From assembly GCA_000016765.1 (NCBI GenBank), contig CP000699.1, forward strand, positions 3,621,001-3,685,000: a stretch of 64,000 nt of DNA, read 5' to 3'. The stretch comes from Rhizorhabdus wittichii RW1. Lineage in GTDB: Bacteria > Pseudomonadota > Alphaproteobacteria > Sphingomonadales > Sphingomonadaceae. The notes beneath the pieces are model-generated. The model saw nothing but the letters and a program-made list of their open reading frames with translations, was not told where the DNA came from and searched no databases. This document shows positions 16,578-27,224 of this stretch, in pieces (the first letter of the stretch is position 1; each line of letters starts with the position of its first letter). Both the position numbers and the translations under genes were made by a program.

Positions 16578-17435
16578 ATGGCGATCGAATGGGACGATGT
16601 GCGGGTGTTCCAGTCGGCGGTCCGCGCCGGCGACTACAGCACCGCGGCGCGCAAGCTGGACATGGACAGAACCACGGTGGGCCGGCGCTTCGCGCGGCTC
16701 GAACGGGCGACGGGCCGATCCTTGTGGGAACAGGCCAGCGCCGGCTACCGGCCGACCGAGGCGGGCCGGGCGGTGCTGCGCGCGGCGGCGGCGATGGAGC
16801 GCGCGATGGCGCGGCTCGACCGGGATCTGGCGCCGGCCGGGGACCGGATCGGCGGACCGATTCGGGTGGCCGGCACCGCCGGCCTCGCCGCGCTGCTGCT
16901 GCCCGCCTTCGGCGCCTTCCTCGACCGGTATCCGGCGGTGTCGCTGGAGGTGGTCGGCGCGCGCGACGCGATCGCGGCGATCCAGCAGCGGCAGGCCGAT
17001 GTCGGCCTCGCCATCGCGCGGACCAAGCCGCGTGACCTGGCGGGGGAGCGGATCGGCGGCTTCGGCCAGGCCCTGTTCGCGCGGCGCGGCGCCGATCCGG
17101 CGCGCGCGGTGGTCTGGGGCCATGCGATGATGCTCGCCAATCCGCAGCCCTGGGCGCGGCTCAACGCCAGGGACGATGCCGGCCGCTGCGTCGAGGTCGA
17201 CGGCATCGCCGCGCTCCACGACGCGGTCCGCGCCGGGCTCGGCCGCGCCTGGCTGTGGGAGCGGCTGGCGGCGCGCGACCCCGCGCTCGAACGGCTGCCG
17301 GGCATGGCGCCGGCGGCGGCGGCGGCCGACATCTGGGTCGTCCACCGCGCCGACCTCCAGGTCGAGCCGGCGGTGGCGGCGCTGATCGAGGCGATGCCCG
17401 GCATCCTCGCCGGCAGTTTCGAGGGAGAAGGCTGA
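16578..17435 (+). CDS. LysR family transcriptional regulator
   Basis: A 285-residue regulator with the N-terminal winged helix (DVRVFQSAVRAGDYSTAARKLDMDRTTVGRRFARLER, residues about 5-41) and a C-terminal substrate-binding-like domain that is rather short. It is divergent from kshA, the classical LysR arrangement, and lies 2 bases upstream of an alpha/beta hydrolase gene. Control of kshA and of the downstream hydrolase is therefore likely, by inference. The start at 16578 is supported by AAGG at 16565-16568. Confidence 0.85.
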   Translation: MAIEWDDVRVFQSAVRAGDYSTAARKLDMDRTTVGRRFARLERATGRSLWEQASAGYRPTEAGRAVLRAAAAMERAMARLDRDLAPAGDRIGGPIRVAGTAGLAALLLPAFGAFLDRYPAVSLEVVGARDAIAAIQQRQADVGLAIARTKPRDLAGERIGGFGQALFARRGADPARAVVWGHAMMLANPQPWARLNARDDAGRCVEVDGIAALHDAVRAGLGRAWLWERLAARDPALERLPGMAPAAAAADIWVVHRADLQVEPAVAALIEAMPGILAGSFEGEG

Positions 17436-17437
17436 GC

Positions 17438-18403
17438 ATGGCCGACTGGACGCATCGCCACGCCCGCATCAACGGCATCGCCATGCACTGGGTGGAGCAG
17501 GGCGAGGGCCCCACGATCGTCCTGTGCCACGGCTTCCCGCACATCTGGCTGAGTTGGCGCCATCAGATCCCGGTGCTGGCCGCCGCCGGCTGGCGGGTGA
17601 TCGTCCCCGACATGCGTGGCATGGGCCAGACCGAGGCGCCGGCCGACCATCGGCTCTACGACGTGCCGCACGTCACCGGCGACCTGGTCGGCCTGCTCGA
17701 CCATCTCGGACTGGAGCAGGCGGTGTTCGCCGGGCTCGATTTCGGCATCTTCGCGATCTACGACCTCGCCTATCTCCACCCCGATCGGGTGTGGGCGGTG
17801 ATCGCGCTGGAGAATCCGGCCTATCCCGACTCGCCCGACAAGGCGCCGCTCGCCGAGGCGGCCGAATGGGCGAAGGAGCATTTCGTCCATATCGACTATT
17901 TCCGGCCGGTCGGCCCGGCCGACGCCGCGCTCGACGCGGCCCCGCGCGAATTCCTGCGCCGGGTGCTCTACGCGCTGTCGGGCGACTTCCATTATCTCGA
18001 CGTGTGGAAGCATCCGCCGGGCACCGCCTATCTCGACGCGCTGCCGGAAGCGCCGCCGCTGCCCTGGCCCTGGCTCTCCGAATGGGAGCTGGAATGGTAT
18101 GTCGCCGACTATGCGCGCAGCGGCTTCACCGGTGGGCTCAACTGGTATCGCGCGATGGACCTGCGCTGGGCGCAGCGCGCGGCGTGGCGGCACGCGCCGA
18201 CCACCCGCCCCTTCTTCTTCATCGGCAGCGAGAACGACGTCGACCTGGAGGCGTGGCACGGCGACGACCCGCTGGGCGCGATCCCGCGCCACCATGCCGA
18301 CGTGCGGCGGATCGAGATGCTGCCGCATGCCGGCCACCTCATCCAGCTCGAACGCGCGAACGAGGTCGGCCGGTTGATGGTGGAGTTCCTGGGGGAGCTT
18401 TAG
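17438..18403 (+). CDS. Alpha/beta hydrolase, epoxide hydrolase-like
   Basis: A 321-residue alpha/beta hydrolase. The oxyanion motif HGFPHIWLSWRHQ lies at residues 31-43, and the nucleophile elbow GLDFG places Asp101 as nucleophile, the residue used by epoxide hydrolases and haloalkane dehalogenases rather than esterases. A C-terminal HAGHLIQLE supplies the His. The cap domain is Trp- and Pro-rich (PPLPWPWLSEWELEWY). A paralogue with the same features is at 19119-20174. It follows the LysR gene at once. Epoxide or lactone opening are both possible. Confidence 0.85.
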   Translation: MADWTHRHARINGIAMHWVEQGEGPTIVLCHGFPHIWLSWRHQIPVLAAAGWRVIVPDMRGMGQTEAPADHRLYDVPHVTGDLVGLLDHLGLEQAVFAGLDFGIFAIYDLAYLHPDRVWAVIALENPAYPDSPDKAPLAEAAEWAKEHFVHIDYFRPVGPADAALDAAPREFLRRVLYALSGDFHYLDVWKHPPGTAYLDALPEAPPLPWPWLSEWELEWYVADYARSGFTGGLNWYRAMDLRWAQRAAWRHAPTTRPFFFIGSENDVDLEAWHGDDPLGAIPRHHADVRRIEMLPHAGHLIQLERANEVGRLMVEFLGEL

Positions 18404-18420
18404 GCTCGTCCGCTCCCCTC

Positions 18421-18446
18421 GTCATTCCCGCTTTCGCGGGAATGAC
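18421..18446. repeat. Solo REP-like hairpin
   Basis: A single perfect hairpin with 11-base arms, GTCATTCCCGC and its complement, around loop TTTC. It is one arm of the composite element found at 2607, 15282 and 63310, without spacer or partner. It lies between convergent stops at 18403 and 18457 and can act as a bidirectional terminator. Confidence 0.9.
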
Positions 18447-18456
18447 GGAGACATGG

Positions 18457-19011
18457 CTATTCCGCCGCCTCGGCGGTGAAGGGCAGGCAGACCTCGTCGA
18501 AGCCGAGCACATGCGCGACCCGGCCGAGGCCGACCCAACTGGCGACCGAATTGGCGAGGTCGGCGATCTCGGCGTCGGAGAAGGCGGCCCGCGCTTTGGC
18601 CCAGAATGTCTCGTCGCGCGCCAGCGCCTTGGGCTCGACGGCGAAGCGCTCGGCGAACTCGATCGCCAGCCGTTCGCGGTCGCTGAACAGCGGCGAGGTC
18701 CGCCACTCGGGCACCGCCGCGTAGAAGGCTTCGTCGGGGGGCGGGCCGTTGTCGACCACGGTCCCGCGCGTGCCGGTGCCCGAGAACATCCCGCCCAGGT
18801 CGCGGGCGGCGCGGAAGCGTTGGCAGATCACGCAGCCGTTGATCTCCGCGGTGCGGGCGCGGGCGCCCTCGAACTCGCGCAGCGACAGCTTCGAATGGCG
18901 ATAGACGGCGTGGCTGAAGGCGCCCCCGGCGCGCATGATCTCGGGCGCCAGCGTCTCGGTGGCATAGCCATAAGGGTCATGGGCCTGGGCGGCCGGAACG
19001 TCGATGCGCAT
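18457..19011 (-). CDS. AhpD-like / carboxymuconolactone decarboxylase family protein
   Basis: A 184-residue all-helical protein. The segment EINGCVICQRFRA holds a CxxC pair as in the AhpD/CMD fold, but the His that follows CxxC by three residues in AhpD is replaced (Phe or Arg). The helix ending DLANSVASWVGLGRVAHVLG is typical. It may be a thiol-dependent peroxidase or a decarboxylase-like protein. The start at 19011 has a GAGGAGAGG site; an upstream ATG at 19071 has none. It lies between two epoxide-hydrolase-like genes. Confidence 0.8.
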   Translation of the reverse strand: MRIDVPAAQAHDPYGYATETLAPEIMRAGGAFSHAVYRHSKLSLREFEGARARTAEINGCVICQRFRAARDLGGMFSGTGTRGTVVDNGPPPDEAFYAAVPEWRTSPLFSDRERLAIEFAERFAVEPKALARDETFWAKARAAFSDAEIADLANSVASWVGLGRVAHVLGFDEVCLPFTAEAAE

Positions 19012-19118
19012 GCGTCCTCTCCTCGTCTTCCCTATCGCAGGCAGGCTATAGCATCTTGCGATTCTGTCCATCTTTTCTGTTACGAAGGATGGAGGATTAT
19101 ACCGGGAGATATCGCTCT

Positions 19119-20174
19119 ATGCGTGAAATGAAATCGATCATGGAGCGCAAAATTCCTGTCGGCGACGGCCTGCATCTCCACGCGGTCGAGGCGGGCGAGG
19201 GGCCGCTGTTGCTGATGATCCACGGCTTTCCCGGCCTCGCCTGGTCGTGGCGGCACCAGATGCTGCCCTTCGCCGCGGCGGGCTTCCGCGCGGTGGCGAT
19301 CGACAGCCTCGGCTATGGCGGCAGCGATCGTCCGCTCGATCCCGCGCTCTATGCATCGGACCGGATGCAGGCCTATCTGCTCGCGCTGCTCGACCATTAC
19401 GGCGCCGACCGGGCGGTGGTGATCGGCCAGGATTTCGGCGCGCAATATGCCTGGAACCTCGCGGTGCGCGCGCCCGGTCGGGTGCGGGCGCTGGTGGCGA
19501 CCATCCCCTATGACTATGACCTCGCCGGCCGGGCGCTGCTCGGCGCGGCGGAGCGGCTGCCGCCGGGCGCGCCGGCGCGGCCCGACATGGCCTCGCCCGA
19601 CCATCGGCCGAGCGAACGCTTCGCGGCGATGGCGAAGGCGCATTTCGTCCATTTCCATTATTTCCAGACGGTCGGGCCCGCCGACCGCGAGCTGGGCGGC
19701 GCGCTCGCCGACTATCTGCGGCGCAGCTTCCACGCGCTGAGCGCGGCGGGCGACCTGTGGGCGTGGAAGGCGCTGCCCTCCGAAGGCACCGGCTATCTCG
19801 ACGCGTTGCCGCCCGCGCCGCCGCTGCCCTGGCCGTGGCTGAGCGAGGCCGAGTTCGCCGCCTTCGTCGCCCGCTACGATCATGCGGACCCGGCGCGGCG
19901 GATGATCGGCGGGCTGAATTCCTACCGCACCGCCGACCGCAACTGGGAGATCGGCCGCGCCTGGGCCGACGCCGACGTGACCGTGCCGACGCTGATGCTG
20001 CTGGGCGCCGCCGATCCCTCCTTCGCCTTCTTCCCGGACTGGGAGGACAGGTTGCGGCGGCGGGTGCCGGGGCTCGCCGGCATCGTCGCGGTCGAGGGGG
20101 CGGGCCACCTCGTCCAGCAGGAGAAGCCCGAGGCGTTCAACGCCGCCGTGCTTGATTTCCTCGGCGGCCTTTGA
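19119..20174 (+). CDS. Alpha/beta hydrolase, epoxide hydrolase-like
   Basis: A 351-residue paralogue of the protein at 17438-18403. It has HGFPGLAWSWRHQ at residues 35-47, nucleophile elbow GQDFG with Asp105, the same PPLPWPWLSE cap segment, and GAGHLVQQE near the end. The start at 19119 follows a GGGAG site; ATGs at 19089 and 19140 are alternatives. A degenerate TGCGAT-N18-TACGAA pair at 19057-19086 resembles the island operator only weakly. Likely hydrolyses an epoxide or related electrophile; the shared cap suggests similar substrates for the two enzymes. Confidence 0.85.
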   Translation: MREMKSIMERKIPVGDGLHLHAVEAGEGPLLLMIHGFPGLAWSWRHQMLPFAAAGFRAVAIDSLGYGGSDRPLDPALYASDRMQAYLLALLDHYGADRAVVIGQDFGAQYAWNLAVRAPGRVRALVATIPYDYDLAGRALLGAAERLPPGAPARPDMASPDHRPSERFAAMAKAHFVHFHYFQTVGPADRELGGALADYLRRSFHALSAAGDLWAWKALPSEGTGYLDALPPAPPLPWPWLSEAEFAAFVARYDHADPARRMIGGLNSYRTADRNWEIGRAWADADVTVPTLMLLGAADPSFAFFPDWEDRLRRRVPGLAGIVAVEGAGHLVQQEKPEAFNAAVLDFLGGL

Positions 20175-20199
20175 TGAGCCGCCGCCACTGAAACGGGAA

Positions 20200-20239
20200 G
20201 GGGCCGGCGAACGCGATGTTGTCGCGGTTCGTCGGCCCC
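20200..20239. terminator. Hairpin between convergent genes
   Basis: GGGGCCGGCGAAC (20200-20212) pairs with GTTCGTCGGCCCC (20227-20239) with one G-T type mismatch, and an inner CGCGA / TCGCG extends the stem. There is no T-run. It lies between the hydrolase stop (20174) and the TonB receptor stop (20267), and may stop or protect both transcripts. Confidence 0.55.
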
Positions 20240-20266
20240 GAGGGAGCGCTGGAGGCTGGAAGGCGG

Positions 20267-22621
20267 TTAGAAGGAGAAGCCGACGTCGATCCCGTAGGTC
20301 GCCGGATCGCCGTAGGAGATCGCCTGGTTCGGGTAGCCGGCGATGATCGAGCCCGAGCCGATCACGAAGCCGGGATAGCGCTTGTCGAGCACGTTCTTGC
20401 CCCACAGCCCGATCGAGATGTTGCGGCCGCCGCCGCGATCGATCGTGTAGCTCAGGCGGGCGTCGACCAGGCCATAGGCCTTGTTGATCGGCGCGTCGCG
20501 GCCGAGCGGGACGCTGGGGCCGTCGCCGGCGGTGGTGTAGACCTTGTCCTTCCACGTATAGTCGACATGCGCGGCGAGGTCGCCGCTGCCGAACGTCCCG
20601 ATCACCCAGTCGCCCGACAGGCGGACGCTGTTCTTCGGGGTGAAGGGCAGCACGAAATAGCCGGTGATGTTGTCGCCGACCTGCACCGGCGAGCCGGGGT
20701 TGACGGCGGGATCGAAGATCGAGCCGGCCGGGGCCAGCACGTTGCGGATCTTCGAGGTGGTGTAGGCATAGCTGGCGCTGAGCGTCAGGCCGGGGATCGG
20801 CACCGCCGTCAGGTCGGCCTCCAGCCCCTTCACCGTCGCGCGGCCGACGTTGAACGTGTCGGCCAGCGACGCGTCGGCGGGGTCGGCCGAGATGTCGAGC
20901 TGCAGGTCCTTGTACTTGGCGATGAAGCCGGCGAGGTTCACGCGCAGCCGCCGGTCGAGCAGGTCGGACTTGATGCCCGCCTCATAGCTGGTGACCGTCT
21001 CCGGCCCGAAGGTGCGGGTGAAGGTCGGCGACGCCTCGTTCGATCCGCCCGCCTTGTAGCCGGTCACGACCTTCGCATAGAGCGAGACGTTCTCGACCGG
21101 GCGGTAGGACAGGGTCAGCGCCGGGTTGAACTTGCTGTTCTTCACGTCGGTCGCGCCGACCACCGATCCCAGCGGGATGGTCGCGCCCGGGCCGTTGAAG
21201 CGGCGGGCGACCAGCGGCGAAGTCTGGCCGATGAAGAAGTTCGAGGTGCGGATGCGGTCGGCGGTCCGCTTGTCGCGGGTGTAGCGGCCGCCCACGGTCA
21301 CGTCGAACTTGCCGTCGGCGAACTCCGGGGTCCAGGTCAGCTGGCCGAAGATCGCCTTGGAGGTCGACTTGGCGTTGGTGTCGCGATCGACCAGCACCTG
21401 CTGGCCGGGCGTGCCGGTGCCGACGTCGACCGTCTCGAAATGATTGGCCTTCTCGCGGAAATAATAGATGCCGACGACATATTTGAACTGGTCGGCGATG
21501 GTGCCGACCGCCTGGAATTCCTGGGTGTAGGTCTTCGAGCCGACCTGGTCGAACGCGAAGAAGGGCGCCAGGAAGGCCTCGGTATAGTCCTGGTAGGTCC
21601 GCACCTTGATGTGCCGGTAGCTGCTCAGCGAACGCAGCGTCAGCGCGTCGCTCGCCCGCCATTCGCCGATCAGCGTGTGGCCGTCCGACTTCACATGGCT
21701 GTAGGGCAGGTAGACCGGGCGATAGGCGGTCTCCGGGTCGGCGGTGTAGCCGGGGAAGAGGAAGGGCGCGAAGGCGTTCTCGGTGACGTAGCGGACCGGC
21801 GTGGTGCGCTGGTCGCTATAGTCGCCCGAATAGTCGACGGTGATGCCGTCGGTCGGTTCCCAGCGGACCGCGCCGCGCACCGCATATTTGCGGTCGGACT
21901 GGAAATCGTGCGCGTCGGGCGTGCCCGCGGTGTTGGCGGCGTTGTTCGCCCAGCCGTCCCGGTTCGAATAGAGGCCGGTCAGCTTGACCTTGAAGGTGCC
22001 GAACTGCGGCAGGTCGAGGTTCACCAGCGCGCGGCGATAGTCGTAGTTGCCGAGCGACAGCAGGCCATGCGCGCCGAGCTCGCCGGTCGGCTTCTTGCTG
22101 ATGATGTTGACCGCGCCGCCGGTGGTGTTGCGGCCGTAGAGCGTGCCCTGCGGACCGCGCAGCACCTCGACCCGCTCGACGTCGGCGAGGTCGAAGGCCG
22201 ACGCCTGCGGGCGCGACTGGTAGATGCCGTCGACATAGAGGCCGACGCCGCCGTCCTTGGTGATGATGTTCGGATCGCCGATGCCCTGGCCGCGCATGAA
22301 CAGGACCAGCGTGGTGGTCGAGCTGGGATAGGGCGCGAAATAGAGGCTGGGCGCCGCCTGCACCACGCCGCGCAGGTCGGTGATGCCCGACGACTGGAGG
22401 CTGTTGGCGGTCAGCGCGGTGATCGCGATCGGGGTGCGCTGCAGGTTTTCGGCCCGGCGCTCCGCGGTGACGACGATCTCCTCGACGCCGGCGACGCTAT
22501 TGTCCTCGGCCGCGGCCGGGACGGCCGCCTGCGACGGCGTCGCCTGCGCGAAGGATGGGGCGGTGGTGGCGATCGCGAGCGCGATGGTGGAGGCGCGCGC
22601 GAGCTGGAATGCGACGGTCAT
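20267..22621 (-). CDS. TonB-dependent outer-membrane receptor
   Basis: A 784-residue receptor. The N-terminus is a signal peptide (cleavage probably after SFAQA, near residue 27), followed by the TonB-box-like EEIVVTAERR, the plug domain (VERVEVLRGPQGTLYGRNTTGG) and a beta-barrel ending in the terminal aromatic FSF. This subtype, common in sphingomonads, imports bulky organic substrates as well as siderophores. Its place in the island suggests uptake of a steroid or conjugate. The preceding gap (22622-22740) carries a perfect candidate operator. Confidence 0.95.
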   Translation of the reverse strand: MTVAFQLARASTIALAIATTAPSFAQATPSQAAVPAAAEDNSVAGVEEIVVTAERRAENLQRTPIAITALTANSLQSSGITDLRGVVQAAPSLYFAPYPSSTTTLVLFMRGQGIGDPNIITKDGGVGLYVDGIYQSRPQASAFDLADVERVEVLRGPQGTLYGRNTTGGAVNIISKKPTGELGAHGLLSLGNYDYRRALVNLDLPQFGTFKVKLTGLYSNRDGWANNAANTAGTPDAHDFQSDRKYAVRGAVRWEPTDGITVDYSGDYSDQRTTPVRYVTENAFAPFLFPGYTADPETAYRPVYLPYSHVKSDGHTLIGEWRASDALTLRSLSSYRHIKVRTYQDYTEAFLAPFFAFDQVGSKTYTQEFQAVGTIADQFKYVVGIYYFREKANHFETVDVGTGTPGQQVLVDRDTNAKSTSKAIFGQLTWTPEFADGKFDVTVGGRYTRDKRTADRIRTSNFFIGQTSPLVARRFNGPGATIPLGSVVGATDVKNSKFNPALTLSYRPVENVSLYAKVVTGYKAGGSNEASPTFTRTFGPETVTSYEAGIKSDLLDRRLRVNLAGFIAKYKDLQLDISADPADASLADTFNVGRATVKGLEADLTAVPIPGLTLSASYAYTTSKIRNVLAPAGSIFDPAVNPGSPVQVGDNITGYFVLPFTPKNSVRLSGDWVIGTFGSGDLAAHVDYTWKDKVYTTAGDGPSVPLGRDAPINKAYGLVDARLSYTIDRGGGRNISIGLWGKNVLDKRYPGFVIGSGSIIAGYPNQAISYGDPATYGIDVGFSF

Positions 22622-22740
22622 TTCCTCTCCCTCATATGGTTATATGTTATCCGCATATAATGACACAAAACAGAATTAATTCAAGTCATGCGTAATAGAA
22701 TGCCGATTGGTTTTACGCAGAATGGTGATGGGCGTCGGCA
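22622..22740. promoter_or_regulatory. Promoter region of TonB receptor 1
   Basis: This AT-rich gap lies upstream of the receptor start. On the minus strand ATATGCGGATAACATAT sits at about 22640-22656, close to the start, and resembles ATATGCGGATACATAT at 34448-34463. Further upstream is the dyad described at 22689-22719. The two elements suggest a regulated promoter. Confidence 0.5.
22689..22719. promoter_or_regulatory. Candidate island operator, perfect dyad (TGCGTA-N19-TACGCA)
   Basis: TGCGTA at 22689-22694 and TACGCA at 22714-22719 are exact inverted halves; the match extends one base inward on each side (TGCGTAA / TTACGCA). The spacing equals that of the dyad at 26164-26194. It lies 68 bases upstream of the TonB receptor start. 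Confidence 0.6.
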
Positions 22741-23550
22741 TCAGAACAGGAAGTCGAAGCTCGGCTGCGCGCGCGCGGCGATCATCGCCTGGCGTCGCTC
22801 GAGCATCGGGTCGAGCGCTTCGGGCTGCGGGACGATCCAATAGTCGCCCCGCGCGATCGCGTCGAACACCGCCGCCGCGAAGGGCTCCGGGTCCATGCCA
22901 TATTGGTCGATCATGCCGCGCAGCCCCGCGACGAAGCGCTCGGTCGCGGGATGGACGGTGCCGCCGAACGGATCGTCGAAGATCGCCGAGCGGACCGGGC
23001 CGGGGGCGAGCAGGCTCACCGCGACCGGCGCGCCGAGCATGTCGAGCTCGCCCTTCAGCGCCTCGGTCAGCGCGACGACCGCGAATTTGGTGGCGCTGTA
23101 GGGGGCCATGAGCGGGCTGGGATTGAAGCCGCCGACCGAGGCGGTGTTGATGATCCGCGCCGGTCGGGCGGCCCGCAGCATCCTCGGCACGAAGGCGCGG
23201 ATGCCGTTGAGGACGCCGCCGACATTGACCTTCAGCGAGGCGTCCCAGCGCGCCGGATCGATCTCCCAGCTGAAGCCGGTCGCCATGATCCCGGCATTGT
23301 TGAACAGCAGGTCGACCTGGCCGAACCGGTCATAGGCCGCCGCGGCGAGCCGCTCGACCGCGGCCGGATCGGTCACGTCGGTCGGCACCGCCAGCGCGTC
23401 GGGCAGCGTGTCCGCCGCCGCCGCGAGCGCATCGGCGTCGCGGTCGGCGAGGACGAGGCGCATCCCGCGGCGGGCGGCCTCGCGGGCGAGGCCCAGGCCG
23501 ATGCCGCTGGCGGCGCCGGTGATGACGGCGTTGGTTGGGGCCTCGCTCAT
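22741..23550 (-). CDS. Short-chain dehydrogenase/reductase (SDR)
   Basis: A 269-residue SDR with TGAASGIG loop, NNAG, TASVGG and YSATK active site. The C-terminal part is longer than in the other SDRs here and includes PGPVRSAIFDDP and a tail ending FDFLF, typical of a subgroup annotated as SDR family with 3-hydroxysteroid or retinol-type relatives. It begins 8 bases after the stop of TonB receptor 2 without an obvious ribosome site, so translation is probably coupled to the receptor. A periplasm-imported substrate could thus meet its first enzyme at once. Confidence 0.9.
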   Translation of the reverse strand: MSEAPTNAVITGAASGIGLGLAREAARRGMRLVLADRDADALAAAADTLPDALAVPTDVTDPAAVERLAAAAYDRFGQVDLLFNNAGIMATGFSWEIDPARWDASLKVNVGGVLNGIRAFVPRMLRAARPARIINTASVGGFNPSPLMAPYSATKFAVVALTEALKGELDMLGAPVAVSLLAPGPVRSAIFDDPFGGTVHPATERFVAGLRGMIDQYGMDPEPFAAAVFDAIARGDYWIVPQPEALDPMLERRQAMIAARAQPSFDFLF

Positions 23551-23558
23551 CGATCGGC

Positions 23559-25973
<2,415 letters not shown>

Positions 25974-26064
25974 CTTCTACCCCTACCGATCCCCGATTCG
26001 TCGTCGGGCGTTTGTCCATTATGAAAACGCATAGGGCGGATGTGTGCCGACAGTCAATAATTAA

Positions 26065-26094
26065 CGCGTAATTTTTGTTAGAAAATGATGCGCA
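26065..26094. promoter_or_regulatory. Candidate island operator, degenerate (CGCGTA-N18-TGCGCA)
   Basis: CGCGTA at 26065-26070 and TGCGCA at 26089-26094 each differ by one base from the perfect half-sites, and the spacing is 18 instead of 19. It lies 92 bases upstream of TonB receptor 2. Confidence 0.35.
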
Positions 26095-26163
26095 TAATGA
26101 GAGGTGTTGTCGTTCTGGGGCGCTGGCGGCACCGCCTTTCGATGCTTTCCTCTCTTAACGGAT

Positions 26164-26194
26164 TGCGTAGAGATATGGTCGTTATGTCTACGCA
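26164..26194. promoter_or_regulatory. Candidate island operator, perfect dyad (TGCGTA-N19-TACGCA)
   Basis: TGCGTAGA at 26164-26171 and TCTACGCA at 26187-26194 form an 8-base perfect inverted repeat. The hexamer spacing is the same as at 22689-22719. It ends 80 bases before the AraC start, so autoregulation by the AraC-type protein is one possibility. Confidence 0.6.
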
Positions 26195-26274
26195 TTGCTT
26201 CGAATGCGCTGGTCTTGGCGGCGCGGGTCGACTAGGGTGGACGGGTTCGCAGCAGGCGGGCGAAGGAGGGTGAT

Positions 26275-27120
26275 GTGCCGCGCGCTAGGACCGATGGCGA
26301 GCTTTGCACCGACAGGACCCGGGTCCATGTCTACACCTATCGCTACGAGCGGCCCTCGCTCGACACCCGCGCGCCGGGCAAGGACCTGATGGTGCTGTGC
26401 GGCAATCCCGGCCGCGGCGCGGCGGGGGTCTACCAGTCCGCGGACATGCGCAGCGCGGTCCTGCCGCTCGGCCGGATGATGGTCATCCCCGCCTCGGCGG
26501 CGATCAGCGCGACGGGGCCCGGTGGCGACCGACAGTTGTCGGTGTGCAGCACCGCCGCCGGCCTGCTGCCGCCCGACTTCGATCCCACCGACAGCCGGCA
26601 GATCGCCCTGTGCGGGGACGTGCGCGACGTGCGCGTGCGCGCGACGATGGAGCGGCTGGCGGCCGAGGCGATCGCGCCGGGCTTCGCCGCCGACCTGCTG
26701 GTCGATGCGCTCGCGGCGTCGCTCTCGATCGACCTTGCCCGCTATTTCCGCCGCTCGCGCGCTGTCGCCACGATCGCCAGCCGGGGGCGGCTGGCGGCCT
26801 GGCAGCTCCGCCGGGTCGAGGACCTCGTCGCGGGAGCGGTGGGCCAGCGGCTGACCGTCGCCGAGCTCGCCGCCGCCGCCGAGGTGAGCCCGAGCCATTT
26901 CGCGCGCAGCTTCCGCGCCAGCACCGGCCGCACCGTCCACCGCTTCGTCGAGGAGGCGCGGCTGGCGCGCGCGCAGGCGATGCTGCGCGAGACCGACCTG
27001 CCGCTGAAGCGGGTCGCGGCGGCGCTGGGCTTCAGCGGGCCGAGCAGCTTCACGCTCGCCTTCCGCCGCGCCACCGGCACCACGCCGGCGCGCTACCGGG
27101 CGGAGGTGCTGCCCTGCTGA
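26275..27120 (+). CDS. AraC family transcriptional regulator
   Basis: A 281-residue regulator starting at GTG 26275, 4 bases after a GAAGGAGGG site. The C-terminal third carries two helix-turn-helix units (VAELAAAAEVSPSHFARSFRASTG and LKRVAAALGFSGPSSFTLAFRRATGTTP), with the family ending PARYRAEV. The N-terminal domain is a short sensor without recognised motif. It is divergent from TonB receptor 2 and upstream of the side-chain operon, so it may control either. Confidence 0.9.
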   Translation: MPRARTDGELCTDRTRVHVYTYRYERPSLDTRAPGKDLMVLCGNPGRGAAGVYQSADMRSAVLPLGRMMVIPASAAISATGPGGDRQLSVCSTAAGLLPPDFDPTDSRQIALCGDVRDVRVRATMERLAAEAIAPGFAADLLVDALAASLSIDLARYFRRSRAVATIASRGRLAAWQLRRVEDLVAGAVGQRLTVAELAAAAEVSPSHFARSFRASTGRTVHRFVEEARLARAQAMLRETDLPLKRVAAALGFSGPSSFTLAFRRATGTTPARYRAEVLPC

Positions 27121-27224
27121 TCCGATCGGATCGGAACATCGGCGGCGGGATTCGAACAGAGGCGATGCTCGCCCGTCGCCCCGGCCCCTTCTAGCCTGCG
27201 CGGCGGAATGAGGATGCGCACCGC

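Larger units (their letters stand above)
25974..26274. promoter_or_regulatory. Divergent control region between TonB receptor 2 and AraC gene
   Basis: A 301-base gap without a credible gene. Its middle (about 26020-26200) is clearly AT-richer than the flanking genes. It holds AAAACGCATA at 26024-26033, TTAACGCGTAA at 26061-26071, TGCGCA at 26089-26094 and the perfect dyad at 26164-26194. The clustering of these related elements makes this the best single place to look for regulator binding in the island. Confidence 0.6.

Noticed and set aside
19057-19086. Island operator upstream of the second epoxide-hydrolase-like gene (TGCGAT-N18-TACGAA)
   Set aside because: Three of twelve positions differ, so it is not distinguishable from chance.
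20216-22660. An open frame of over 800 codons on the + strand
   Set aside because: It is the complement of TonB receptor 1. The product is Arg/Val/Asp-rich low-complexity without domains, as expected from a GC-rich shadow frame; the receptor has signal peptide, plug and barrel.
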